From Nitrosomonas sp. (GTDB lineage Bacteria > Pseudomonadota > Gammaproteobacteria > Burkholderiales > Nitrosomonadaceae), in NCBI RefSeq assembly GCF_024282095.1, contig NZ_JAMWZS010000029.1, positions 1 through 39,436 on the forward strand: DNA of 39,436 nt. The letters run 5' to 3'. Under the pieces are notes generated by a model. It was not told the DNA's origin, did not search any database, and worked only from the letters and a program-made list of their open reading frames with translations. Positions 27,183 to 35,090 of this stretch are shown here, piece after piece. The position numbers and the translations under genes were made by a program. Numbering within the stretch: the first letter of the stretch is position 1; each line of letters begins with the position of its first letter.

Positions 27183-27698
27183 ATGTCAGAATCCACAGCA
27201 AATAATCAGACCGACACCGACGATTGGGCCGCAGCGATGGCCGAACAAGCGGCATCCACTCAAAATGGCTCGGCCGAGAAAGAAACAGAAGTTGATGATT
27301 GGGCCGCCGCTATGGCCGAGCAAACAGCGTCTACCAGTATGAAAGGAAACACTTTGGCATCGACCGATACAGGGAAAAACAGCAATACAATGCCTGGCGC
27401 GCAAGCAGCCTCAGTATTCGAAGAATTCTCAAAAGATAGCGCAATGCACAGTACCCGTCACGACATCGACATGATTCTCGATATCCCCGTGCAACTGACG
27501 GTTGAATTAGGGCGCACTAAAATTGCCATCAAGAATTTGCTGCAATTGGCACAAGGCTCGGTTGTTGAGCTGGACGGCATGGCTGGCGAACCGATGGACG
27601 TACTGGTCAACGGTTGCTTGATTGCGCAAGGTGAAGTGGTGGTCGTCAATGATAAATTCGGTATCCGCTTGACGGATATCATCACAACGGTTGCTTGA
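27183..27698 (+). CDS. fliN: Flagellar motor switch protein FliN, with altered C-terminus
   Basis: A 171-residue C-ring/SpoA-domain protein. The start at 27183 has GGAG six bases upstream; an earlier TTG at 27171 is less likely. The N-terminal extension has the motif DDWAAAMAEQ twice (residues 13-22 and 38-47). The SpoA domain (about 95-168) has DIPVQLTVELGRTKIAIKN, VVELDGMAGEPMDVLVNG and VVVVNDKFGIRLTDII. The end is abnormal: after DIIT the protein reads T-V-A and stops, because a 77-bp tandem duplication shifts the frame. Without it the protein would end PSERIRKLNR, which matches the usual FliN C-terminus, at 178 residues. The gene may still work, since the fold core is intact, but the last helix residues are lost. 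Confidence 0.9.
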   Translation: MSESTANNQTDTDDWAAAMAEQAASTQNGSAEKETEVDDWAAAMAEQTASTSMKGNTLASTDTGKNSNTMPGAQAASVFEEFSKDSAMHSTRHDIDMILDIPVQLTVELGRTKIAIKNLLQLAQGSVVELDGMAGEPMDVLVNGCLIAQGEVVVVNDKFGIRLTDIITTVA

Positions 27699-27763
27699 TT
27701 GCGCAAGGTGAAGTGGTGGTCGTCAATGATAAATTCGGTATCCGCTTGACGGATATCATCACA
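27608..27763. repeat. Exact 77-bp tandem duplication at the 3' end of fliN
   Basis: Bases 27608-27684 are repeated without a mismatch from 27685 to 27761, and the match continues two more bases (CA, 27685-27686 against 27762-27763). The two-base microhomology at the junction fits replication slippage or a misjoined assembly. Because 77 is not a multiple of three, reading from the first copy into the second changes frame and meets TGA at 27696-27698. Confidence 0.97.
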
Positions 27764-27796
27764 CCCAGCGAACGTATTCGCAAACTTAATCGCTAG
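27699..27796 (+). pseudogene. fliN: Orphaned original 3' end of fliN
   Basis: After the premature stop, the second repeat copy continues in a different frame into the ancestral end of fliN, which encodes PSERIRKLNR and the TAG at 27794-27796, nine bases before the fliO start. No start codon with a ribosome site opens this frame, so the tail is presumably untranslated. It increases the distance from the fliN stop to the fliO start to about 106 bases and could weaken coupling. Confidence 0.8.
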
Positions 27797-27804
27797 AGTC
27801 ATCT

Positions 27805-28242
27805 ATGTTAAATCGTTATTGGATATTTTTAGGCTGGATGCTCCCGCTCCATGCTCTTGCTGAAACGGCAAAATCAGGCTATGTACCTCCTCCTTCCGTG
27901 GTATCCACTGAAAGTACGCTGCAAATGATGGGCGGATTAATACTGGTGTTGGCAGTCATAGCGGGTATTACATGGCTTCTCAAACGCTTTGCACTCATTC
28001 CTACTACCGCCACAGGCACACTTAAAGTGGTTGCGGCAACCGGAGTAGGCCAAAGAGAACGTGTGGTGGTCGTTGAAATTGACAATACTTGGTTAGTCTT
28101 GGGTGTAGCGCCAGGTCGCGTCAACAAGCTGCATACAATGGACAAGCCCGCACTCGGTACTACCGATAAAACGCAAAATAGCCAGCCCACTGAGACATTT
28201 GCTGTGCAACTTAACGAGAGTATTCAGAAAAACAATGCCTAA
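27805..28242 (+). CDS. fliO: Flagellar export apparatus protein FliO
   Basis: A 145-residue membrane protein that helps assemble the FliPQR gate. It has a hydrophobic N-terminus ending near ALAETA that may be a signal, a membrane helix at about residues 40-62 ([22 protein letters not shown]) and the FliO domain that follows ([21 protein letters not shown], then [19 protein letters not shown]). Its stop overlaps the fliP start by eight bases. Sequence is variable in this family, but position and the [11 protein letters not shown] motif are clear. Confidence 0.9.
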   Translation: MLNRYWIFLGWMLPLHALAETAKSGYVPPPSVVSTESTLQMMGGLILVLAVIAGITWLLKRFALIPTTATGTLKVVAATGVGQRERVVVVEIDNTWLVLGVAPGRVNKLHTMDKPALGTTDKTQNSQPTETFAVQLNESIQKNNA

Positions 28243-29017
28243 CAATTGTACGTCCACCATTCGAAACGCTAGACTGAGCGTGCTCAAGATACTATTTTTC
28301 CTGGCAGGCTGCATCGCGCTGCCGGCATTTGCACAAAAATCCGGTTTTCCCGCCTTCACCAGTTCACCCGGCGCGGGTGGCAGTACAACGTATGCGCTGA
28401 ACTTACAGACATTGCTGTTGTTGACTTCACTGACATTTTTACCTGCGATGGTACTCATGATGTCAAGTTTCACCCGCATCATCATTGTTTTGTCATTACT
28501 AAGATTGGCGTTAGGCACACAATCTTCCCCGCCTAACCAGGTATTGCTCGGATTGGCGTTATTTTTGACCTTTTTTATTATGTCACCGGTTATTGACCGG
28601 GTTTACACAGAAGCGTATGTGCCTTTTTCTGAAGACAAAATAAGTATCATGGAAGCGGCGGATAAAGCCAGTGTGCCGTTAAAATCATTTATGCTGCACC
28701 AAACCCGGGAAACAGATTTAGCACTATTCGTGCAAATCTCAGGCAGCGAGAAAATCGAAAGCCGCGACAATGTACCGCTGAAAATACTGGTTCCGGCGTA
28801 TATCACCAGTGAGCTAAAGACTGCATTCCAGATTGGCTTTGTGATATTTATTCCATTCTTAATCATTGACCTGGTTGTATCCAGTGTATTGATGGCCATG
28901 GGTATGATGATGCTGTCACCGATGATCATTTCATTGCCCTTTAAATTAATGCTGTTTGTTTTGGTCGATGGCTGGCATCTCATCATCGGTTCATTGACAC
29001 AAAGCTTCTATACCTGA
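28235..29017 (+). CDS. fliP: Flagellar export gate protein FliP
   Basis: A 260-residue membrane protein of the type III export gate, starting at 28235 inside the end of fliO. A cleavable signal peptide (hydrophobic [18 protein letters not shown]) is usual for FliP. Diagnostic sequences are [46 protein letters not shown] and, near the end, [23 protein letters not shown] with [17 protein letters not shown]. Five copies form the channel with FliQ and FliR. Confidence 0.95.
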   Translation: MPNNCTSTIRNARLSVLKILFFLAGCIALPAFAQKSGFPAFTSSPGAGGSTTYALNLQTLLLLTSLTFLPAMVLMMSSFTRIIIVLSLLRLALGTQSSPPNQVLLGLALFLTFFIMSPVIDRVYTEAYVPFSEDKISIMEAADKASVPLKSFMLHQTRETDLALFVQISGSEKIESRDNVPLKILVPAYITSELKTAFQIGFVIFIPFLIIDLVVSSVLMAMGMMMLSPMIISLPFKLMLFVLVDGWHLIIGSLTQSFYT

Positions 29018-29030
29018 AAGGAAATCCATC

Positions 29031-29303
29031 ATGACTCCAGAAAGTGCAATGACAATCGGCCGGCAAGCGCTTGAAATCACCTTTATGGTTTCCGCCCCTC
29101 TGTTGCTCTCAGCTTTAGCGACCGGCTTATTAGTCAGTATCTTCCAAGCCGCGACGCAGATCAATGAAATGACCTTGTCATTCATACCCAAATTATTAGT
29201 CATGTTTCTGGTTATCGTACTGGCCGGACCTTGGATGATCAATCTGATGACGGATTATATGCAGCGCCTGTTTACCAGCATCCCTTGGCTGGCAATTGGT
29301 TAA
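29031..29303 (+). CDS. fliQ: Flagellar export gate protein FliQ
   Basis: A 90-residue protein with two membrane helices (about residues 14-38 and 52-75). MTPESAMTIGRQALEI and ATQINEMTLSFIPKL are diagnostic of FliQ. A good ribosome site (AAGGAAA) precedes the ATG, 13 bases after fliP. It wraps around the FliP-FliR core in the export gate. Confidence 0.95.
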   Translation: MTPESAMTIGRQALEITFMVSAPLLLSALATGLLVSIFQAATQINEMTLSFIPKLLVMFLVIVLAGPWMINLMTDYMQRLFTSIPWLAIG

Positions 29304-29398
29304 TATTGCCAGCCATAATAAGACCAGGCCGGAATGAGCAATGTTAATCATCAATATGCCGTCAATCCATAGCTCGCTGAGCAACTGAATTTAGCATC

Positions 29399-30196
29399 AT
29401 GATCAGTATAACCACTGCAGAATTAAACACATTGCTGGCAACCTTCATTTGGCCGCTCAGCAGAATTCTGGCGCTGATTGCAACAGCCCCTATCCTGGGT
29501 AATCCAAGTATCCCGATCAGGGTAAAACTGGGACTGGCATTGATGATCACCATTCTGGTCGCACCTACCGTTGAAAAATCATTACCGCAAATTGATCCAT
29601 CCACAGGCATAGGCTTAATCATCCTGTTGCAGCAAATACTGATTGGTGTTGCGATTGGATTTGTCATGCGTATTGTTTTCGTTGCGGTAGAAATGGCCGG
29701 TGAGCTCATTGGTCTACAAATGGGGCTTGGTTTTGCAATTTTCTTTGATCCGCAAAACTCCGGTCAGATAGATATTATCGGTCGCTTCCTGGGCATCATC
29801 GCCAGCCTGGCATTTTTGGCAATTGACGGCCATTTGATGATGATCGCCCTGATCTCACAAAGTTTTAGCACATTACCGGTCAGCCCTGACGGCGTCACAG
29901 AGGCCACATTCACCACACTTGCAAACTGGGGGAGTGAGATTTTCAAATCGGGTTTGCAGTTATCACTGCCCGTTTTAACCGCGCTACTTATCACCAACCT
30001 TGCCTTGGGCATTCTGACACGCGCCGCGCCGCAATTAAATATTTTTGCAGTGGGTTTTCCGCTGACACTTTCCATCGGTCTTCTCGTACTGGCACTCAGC
30101 ATGCCTTTTTACGCACCGATTCTGGAGCAGCTCATGCATGACAGTTTACGTTTAATGATGGGAATTCTGAATGTCAGCAAAATCGATATGCCATAA
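29399..30196 (+). CDS. fliR: Flagellar export gate protein FliR
   Basis: A 265-residue membrane protein with about six helices, the single-copy part of the export gate. Typical segments are IWPLSRILALIATAPILGNP, RVKLGLALMITILVAP, GLQMGLGFAIFFDPQ-like sequence and RAAPQLNIFAVGFPLTLSIGLL. It follows fliQ by 95 bases, a gap in which no gene was seen. flhB and flhA, which often come next, are absent from the window. Confidence 0.94.
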   Translation: MISITTAELNTLLATFIWPLSRILALIATAPILGNPSIPIRVKLGLALMITILVAPTVEKSLPQIDPSTGIGLIILLQQILIGVAIGFVMRIVFVAVEMAGELIGLQMGLGFAIFFDPQNSGQIDIIGRFLGIIASLAFLAIDGHLMMIALISQSFSTLPVSPDGVTEATFTTLANWGSEIFKSGLQLSLPVLTALLITNLALGILTRAAPQLNIFAVGFPLTLSIGLLVLALSMPFYAPILEQLMHDSLRLMMGILNVSKIDMP

Positions 30197-30360
30197 CTCT
30201 GTTTTTAAAACTACGACGGCCATTAATACATAAACAGATGCTATTTCCCCGCTTTTTCAACATAAGCCTTTTATCCAAAAGTTGTTACAGTATTCACTTA
30301 CTTACCCAAGCTATTTTTAGCATGATCAGTTCAAGTACTCGTTAGTTTGATTAATAACTT

Positions 30361-32205
30361 ATGACCTTTAAGTCGCGCTTACTCAGTTCACTACGCAAAA
30401 TTTCATCGTCGGAGTCTCACGATGACAAGGAAGCGGCTACGTTTAATAGCGAACCACAATCCGGCGACGCATTTGATTCTGACCAGCAATCTTCGCTCAT
30501 CCATGATCTCAAACAGCAACTTGAAAGCGCTTATCGTGATCGTCTGAGCGCGGAAGATCAGGCTATCAAGGAAGCACAGAAACGCATTGAAGCAGAAAGC
30601 ATTGCACGCGTGGCGGCTGAAGCAAGAGCACGGGCTGAGGCCAATGCCAGAATTGCAGCCGAGACTAGAATTCAGGCTGAAACAACTGCAACCGAGCAAG
30701 CCCGGGCCCGAGCAAAAGCGGAAGCGCTTGCAGTTCAAGAAGCCCATGTCTGCTATGAACTGGAAATCAAAACCAAGCAACTCGCGGACGAAAAGTACAA
30801 AGCGGAAAAAGCTTTAAGTGCGCTATTGGAAGCCAAACTCAAAACCGAGGCTTCTATCGTCGAGAAAATGCAAAAACGTGTTGAACAAGAAATTGCAGCT
30901 CTAGATCAGGCTCATGCCACTGCATTGAAAGAACATGAAGCGGCTGAGGCAGCCATGCGCAGCGCCAAACTAGCCGAAGAAGCCCGACTGATTGCATTGG
31001 CCGCCATTGCAGCCGAAACCAATGCACTGATGCTGGCACAGGCAAAAATTCAGGAATCGCAACGAATCATCGCCTTGGCACAAGCACGTGAAGAAGCCGA
31101 GAAACAAGCGCTGGAAGAAGCACAAACCCGTTCCCGATTGGAAGCACAAGCCTTGGAACAAGCTACCCGGCGCCTGGATATTGAAAGGCAAGCAAGAGCG
31201 GCAGAAGACCATAGAATGCAGGCTGAAATCGCCGCTGTACAGGCCGCAATGGAAAAAGCCGAAGCTGAAACGATGGCTGCCGAGCAAGCCAGAAAAAGAG
31301 CGGAATTGGATGCTCAGGCAACCATCGCAGCACGCGACAGAACCGATGCTGAACAGGTTGCCATGGAAATTGCCGAATCCATCATTGCCAAAGAAAATGC
31401 AGCCGCCGATGCCATCAAAACCCGCCTTATCGCGGAATCCGAATTGCTTGAAGAAGTCAATCAACGCATGCAAATCGAGGCTGAGGCATCAATTGCTGCT
31501 GAAGCAGCTTTACGCGCTGAGAAAGAAGCGACAGCCATCGCCAACGACAGGAAAAAAGCTGAAAGTACCGCGGCAAAAGAATATCAAAAACGCATCAAAG
31601 CAGAAGAAAAAGCCATTAAGGAAGCTGAAGCACGGACAGAAGCTGAAGTAGCCGCCAAGAATGCGGCCAAAAACAGAGCGGATGCAGAAATACGATTAAA
31701 AACCACAGCAGAAGCAAAAGCGCAGATGGATACGCTCACCGCACAAGAAGCGAACACTAAAGCCGAATTGGAACAACGTTTATTAGAAGATGCCGAAATT
31801 CGCGCCAAGGCAATGATTGATGCAAAGCAAGCTGTGGCCGAGCGTCTTGAAATTGAGCAAAAAATTACCGGCCTGGCGATAACCAGAGCACAGGCTAAAA
31901 TTATTGCCACCAACAAGGCCAAAGCTCAGCTTGAAGCAGAAAAAGCAGCAACCAAAATCGCTTTAGAAAAAGCCAGAACTGAATCAGCGGCACTCGTCGC
32001 CATGCAGGAACGCCTGGCGCTGGAATCAAAAGCACTAGAAGCTGCCACGGAACGAGAAGCCGTTGAAGTCATGGCAAAAGAAGCCCTATTCGCGCGCTCT
32101 CAGGCTGACAAGGAAGCAACTGCCGCGGCCGCCGCAAGAATACGCGCTGAGATTGCCGCCGCAACACACTCCCGGAATAGAGCTGTCGCAGGCACTAAAT
32201 ATTAA
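30361..32205 (+). CDS. Giant regular-repeat helical protein: 39 tandem 14-residue units
   Basis: A 614-residue protein I do not recognise. Residues 1-60 are polar, Ser/Asp-rich and begin with a short basic stretch (MTFKSRLLSSLRKISS). From residue 61 to 606 the chain is 39 consecutive units of exactly 14 residues with consensus [RK]xxAExxAxxxAxx; only RAVAGTKY follows. By eye, position 1 is Arg or Lys in 32 units and position 5 is Glu or Asp in 35. There is no Pro or Trp and almost no Gly in the repeats. Fourteen residues are two heptads, so a continuous coiled coil or long single helix is expected, with Arg1-Glu5 salt bridges on each unit. No signal peptide or membrane helix is present. It follows fliR by 164 bp on the same strand. 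A cytoplasmic scaffold or filament is a guess. Confidence 0.9.
   Translation: MTFKSRLLSSLRKISSSESHDDKEAATFNSEPQSGDAFDSDQQSSLIHDLKQQLESAYRDRLSAEDQAIKEAQKRIEAESIARVAAEARARAEANARIAAETRIQAETTATEQARARAKAEALAVQEAHVCYELEIKTKQLADEKYKAEKALSALLEAKLKTEASIVEKMQKRVEQEIAALDQAHATALKEHEAAEAAMRSAKLAEEARLIALAAIAAETNALMLAQAKIQESQRIIALAQAREEAEKQALEEAQTRSRLEAQALEQATRRLDIERQARAAEDHRMQAEIAAVQAAMEKAEAETMAAEQARKRAELDAQATIAARDRTDAEQVAMEIAESIIAKENAAADAIKTRLIAESELLEEVNQRMQIEAEASIAAEAALRAEKEATAIANDRKKAESTAAKEYQKRIKAEEKAIKEAEARTEAEVAAKNAAKNRADAEIRLKTTAEAKAQMDTLTAQEANTKAELEQRLLEDAEIRAKAMIDAKQAVAERLEIEQKITGLAITRAQAKIIATNKAKAQLEAEKAATKIALEKARTESAALVAMQERLALESKALEAATEREAVEVMAKEALFARSQADKEATAAAAARIRAEIAAATHSRNRAVAGTKY
30541..32178 (+). 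repeat. Coding array of 39 x 42-bp units
   Basis: The 39 14-residue units occupy 1638 bp without any indel. Units differ strongly in DNA sequence, so the array is old and its length has been kept by selection on the protein; recent slippage would leave near-identical neighbours. Units at residues 131-144 and 187-214 are the most degenerate. Confidence 0.88.
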
Positions 32206-32420
32206 TTCTTGAAAAAGAATAAGATTGAATGTTTAACCTCTCACCCCTGATTTCAATAAAGATTGCTTGTAATTTGTTATATTCATACACACATTCTTTA
32301 CAATCCACTCAATATTTTTTCCTTGACACTTTAAACAATCCACAGTTTAGATAAGATATAAATGTTGTTTTAAATATATTTGCACAATCTTCATCAGAAA
32401 ACACAACCGATTGATAAAAA

Positions 32421-32437
32421 ACACCTAAATTAGGTGT
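32421..32437. promoter_or_regulatory. 8-1-8 palindrome, operator-like
   Basis: ACACCTAA and TTAGGTGT are perfect inverted arms around one central A. The compact symmetry suits a dimeric regulator. No T-tract follows, so it is not a terminator. The binding protein cannot be named. Confidence 0.5.
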
Positions 32438-32502
32438 CGAATAATTAATCAACCTAAGAAAAATCCTTAGAAATATACAAGTTAGCTGCTCAAACACAAA
32501 CG

Positions 32503-32537
32503 TTATTCACAAAGTTATCCACAGAAATTGTGGATAA
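32503..32537. promoter_or_regulatory. Cluster of three consensus DnaA boxes
   Basis: TTATTCACA (32503-32511), TTATCCACA (32515-32523) and, on the other strand, TTATCCACA (32537-32529) all match the DnaA consensus TTATNCACA perfectly. The first two point the same way; the second and third form a 9-bp inverted repeat with a 5-base spacer. AT-rich DNA flanks both sides. No dnaA, dnaN, gyrB or rpmH is in the window. Confidence 0.75.
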
Positions 32538-32662
32538 TAATAAAAATCTTATGACAAATAAGGTGATACGTCGATCTTCTGCAATCCAGTTTATAAGTTG
32601 TGTGATGTGATTTCTAAGAAATACAGTTAAAATGACCATCCACCGAATGACACCTTGTACCC

Positions 32663-33820
32663 ATGACCCTCGTATATTTCGACCACAACGCCACCACCCG
32701 CATTGATGATGCGGTGCTGGCAGCCATGCTGCCGTTTTTTCAGCAGGAATTCGGCAATGCATCCAGCCGCCATACTTATGGCATAACTGCCCGGCGGGCA
32801 ATCGATAAGGCGCGCAAACAAGTCGCTGATGCAGTGGGTGTACAGCCGGTGCAGGTAATTTTCACCAGCGGTGGCTCGGAAGCCAACAACCTGTTTATTC
32901 GCGGTGCGGCGGATAGTTTGAAACCGGGGAATCTACTGATCAGTGCGATTGAGCATCCTTGTGTTTTAAAACCGGCACAAGCGCTGGCACGTCGCAGCTG
33001 TGACCAATGGACAATGCAGCAGTTAGCCGTGAATACTCAGGGACAAGTGGATTTGGATGCTGCGAATGCAGCAATGTGCATAAACAAACCGGGGCTGGTT
33101 TCCGTCATGCTTGCCAACAATGAAACCGGCGTCATTCAAAATGTCGCCGACATTGCTGACATGGCGCGATCGCACGGCGCTTATGTGCATACCGATGCCA
33201 TCCAGGGACTGGGAAAAATCCCTGTGGATTTTTCGTCGCTTAAGGTACATGCACTGACATTGTCCGCGCACAAGATCTATGGCCCGAAAGGCGCTGCGGC
33301 GCTAATCGTAGACAAGCGGTTGTTATTAAAACCGCTGATTTACGGTGGCGGACATGAAAACGGGCTACGTTCCGGCACCGAGAATGTGCCTGCGATTGTC
33401 GGCTTTGGCGCAGCCTGTGAGTTAGCACAAACACGCATGACGGAAACAGCACGGTATGTCGCGCAATTGCGCGATCATCTGGAAAAAGGATTGGTTGCAA
33501 TGGGTGCGATAATTTTTGGCGCAAATGCTGCGCGCATACCGAACACCTGTTATTTTGCATTACCGGACATTGAAGGCGATACTTTGGTGGTTAAACTGGA
33601 CAAAGCCGGTTTTGCCGTCGCTGCGGGTGCCGCCTGTTCCAGCGTGAATCCGGGACAAAGCCATGTGCTGGCTGCCATGCAGGTTGATCCGATGCTGGCA
33701 CGTAGTGCCGTGCGTGTCAGCCTGGGCGGCGACAACACCTTGGCGCAAGTCGAGGATTTCTTGCACGCAACGCAACGCATCGTTGCAACATTGAAGCAAA
33801 TCAGCAGTCTTTCCAGCTAA
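32663..33820 (+). CDS. Cysteine desulfurase (NifS/IscS-like)
   Basis: A 385-residue PLP enzyme that takes sulfur from cysteine as a persulfide for FeS clusters or other sulfur-containing products. Visible residues are His98 (SAIEHPCVL), the PLP Lys204 in SAHKIYGPKG, and Cys325 in GAACSSVNPG, the persulfide-forming cysteine in the longer loop typical of NifS/IscS (class I). FDHNATT at the N-terminus and ENGLRSGTEN are family signatures. No iscR, iscU, hscAB or nif gene is adjacent, so it is probably not the housekeeping IscS, and its acceptor is unknown. It is followed after 13 bases by the nucleotidyltransferase gene. Confidence 0.87.
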   Translation: MTLVYFDHNATTRIDDAVLAAMLPFFQQEFGNASSRHTYGITARRAIDKARKQVADAVGVQPVQVIFTSGGSEANNLFIRGAADSLKPGNLLISAIEHPCVLKPAQALARRSCDQWTMQQLAVNTQGQVDLDAANAAMCINKPGLVSVMLANNETGVIQNVADIADMARSHGAYVHTDAIQGLGKIPVDFSSLKVHALTLSAHKIYGPKGAAALIVDKRLLLKPLIYGGGHENGLRSGTENVPAIVGFGAACELAQTRMTETARYVAQLRDHLEKGLVAMGAIIFGANAARIPNTCYFALPDIEGDTLVVKLDKAGFAVAAGAACSSVNPGQSHVLAAMQVDPMLARSAVRVSLGGDNTLAQVEDFLHATQRIVATLKQISSLSS

Positions 33821-33833
33821 AATCAATTCATTT

Positions 33834-34601
33834 ATGATGAAAAACAACAACACGACACCGCCCAAAGCCATCATTCTCAGCGCCGGGCAAGGACGGCGGC
33901 TGCTGCCATTAACCGAAAGCACGCCCAAATGCTTGTTGCCGGTTTCTGATAAACCCGTGCTGGCATGGCAGATTGACGCGCTGCTTGCGGTTGGCATCGA
34001 AGAAATCACGATTATCGCAGGCTTTCAGGTAAGCCTTATCGAAGCGCTGTTACAACAGCAATACGCCAATCACCCCGCAATCAAAATACTGTTCAACCCT
34101 TTTTACGAAGTGGCGGATAATCTTGCCAGCTGCTGGATTGCACGCACCATGATGGACAGTGATTTTCTGCTGCTAAACGGCGATACCGTGATCGAATCCG
34201 CGCTGCTGAACAAAGTCTTGAATTCGGAATCCGCGCCCATTACACTCAGTGTGGATTATAAAAACGCGTATGACGCCGACGATATGAAAGTGCAACTGGA
34301 CACGGATGGATGGGTGCAACAGGTGAGCAAAATCGTGCCGCCGCATCAGGTTGACGCGGAATCGATCGGTCTGATTTACTTTCGTGAACAGGGCCCGCAA
34401 ATTTTCAGACAAGCCGTGGAATCGGCACTGCGTCATCCGGCGGAATTAAAATCGTGGTATCTGTCGATTATTGATACACTGGCCAAGCAACACTTGGTCA
34501 ATTCTTGTTCAGTCAAAGGGTATCGCTGGTGTGAAATTGATTTTATTGAAGACTTGGCAAAAGCCGGCATGATTTTTAGTGACTCATTCCATCATGAATA
34601 A
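33834..34601 (+). CDS. Sugar-phosphate/phosphocholine-type nucleotidyltransferase
   Basis: A 255-residue GT-A fold NTP transferase. The nucleotide-binding motif is ILSAGQGRRLLPLTESTPKCLLPV, in which Gly-x-Gly-x-Arg and the later Lys bind the NTP, followed by FLLLNGDTV with the metal-binding Asp. The C-terminal WCEIDFIEDLAKA resembles the end of LicC-like phosphocholine cytidylyltransferases and related enzymes (W-x-E-I-D). So it activates a phosphorylated sugar or amino alcohol with CTP or another NTP; the substrate cannot be read. Its stop overlaps the HIT gene by eight bases. Confidence 0.75.
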   Translation: MMKNNNTTPPKAIILSAGQGRRLLPLTESTPKCLLPVSDKPVLAWQIDALLAVGIEEITIIAGFQVSLIEALLQQQYANHPAIKILFNPFYEVADNLASCWIARTMMDSDFLLLNGDTVIESALLNKVLNSESAPITLSVDYKNAYDADDMKVQLDTDGWVQQVSKIVPPHQVDAESIGLIYFREQGPQIFRQAVESALRHPAELKSWYLSIIDTLAKQHLVNSCSVKGYRWCEIDFIEDLAKAGMIFSDSFHHE

Positions 34602-35058
34602 ACCTGCAGCATCCCCGGAGCCCCACAGCCTGAATGCCACCATGCGCAAATTTGGTGCGCCGCAAACCATTATCCGGCAATACCAATATTGGTCTGTGAT
34701 GCTGCGCCCGGCGCAAGCGACGCTTGGTGCACTGGTCTTAGCCGCCCACGAGCCCGCTCAAGCCTTCTCAGAATTGAGTCCGGCAAGTTTTACCGAACTA
34801 CACGAAATTACCCGGCATATTGAAGCTACGCTGGCAAAAGCCTTTCAAAACGACAAAATCAACTATTTGATGTTGATGATGGTTGATCCGGATGTGCATT
34901 TCCATGTGCTGCCGCGTTATGCGCAAACCAAGCAGTTTGCCGGTCTGGAATTCATCGATGCGGGCTGGCCGGCTATGCCTGACTTGAGTCAAATCAATAA
35001 AACCGATGCGGCGACCAATCAGTTGCTAGTGACACATATTCTATCCTGCTGGTCGTAA
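34594..35058 (+). CDS. HIT family nucleotide hydrolase/transferase
   Basis: A 154-residue histidine-triad protein. The start ATG at 34594 overlaps the nucleotidyltransferase stop (ATGAATAA); a GTG at 34579 is also in frame. The triad region reads DVHFHVLPRY: the second and third positions of the His-x-His-x-His pattern are His, but the first is Asp, as seen in some HIT branches. HIT proteins hydrolyse or transfer nucleoside monophosphate groups. The tight coupling to a nucleotidyltransferase suggests the two act on related nucleotides, which is inference. Confidence 0.78.
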   Translation: MNKPAASPEPHSLNATMRKFGAPQTIIRQYQYWSVMLRPAQATLGALVLAAHEPAQAFSELSPASFTELHEITRHIEATLAKAFQNDKINYLMLMMVDPDVHFHVLPRYAQTKQFAGLEFIDAGWPAMPDLSQINKTDAATNQLLVTHILSCWS

Positions 35059-35090
35059 GCGAAAAACCGCGAAACAATGCGAGATAACAA

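Larger units (their letters stand above)
32206..32662. other. AT-rich regulatory spacer before the cysteine desulfurase gene
   Basis: A 457-bp gap, distinctly AT-rich, with no convincing gene. It holds the palindrome at 32421-32437, the DnaA-box cluster at 32503-32537, a 5-bp hairpin CTAAG/CTTAG near 32454-32470, and a one-mismatch DnaA box at 32283-32291 (TCATACACA). The promoter of the 32663-37424 gene series should lie at its right end, but none could be assigned. Confidence 0.55.

Noticed and set aside
27458-27802. Minus-strand frame containing the duplicated segment twice
   Set aside because: It is only the antisense reading of the fliN duplication, not a gene.
30970-31473. Antisense open frame inside the 14-residue repeat gene
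   Set aside because: The Cys/Phe/Gly-rich product is the mirror of Ala/Glu/Gln codons. The sense frame has the clear 14-residue period.
32206-32662. Chromosomal origin (oriC)
   Set aside because: Three DnaA boxes and AT-rich DNA are present, but no dnaA, dnaN, gyrB, rpmH or parAB is near and no tandem unwinding repeats were seen. Kept only as a DnaA-box cluster.
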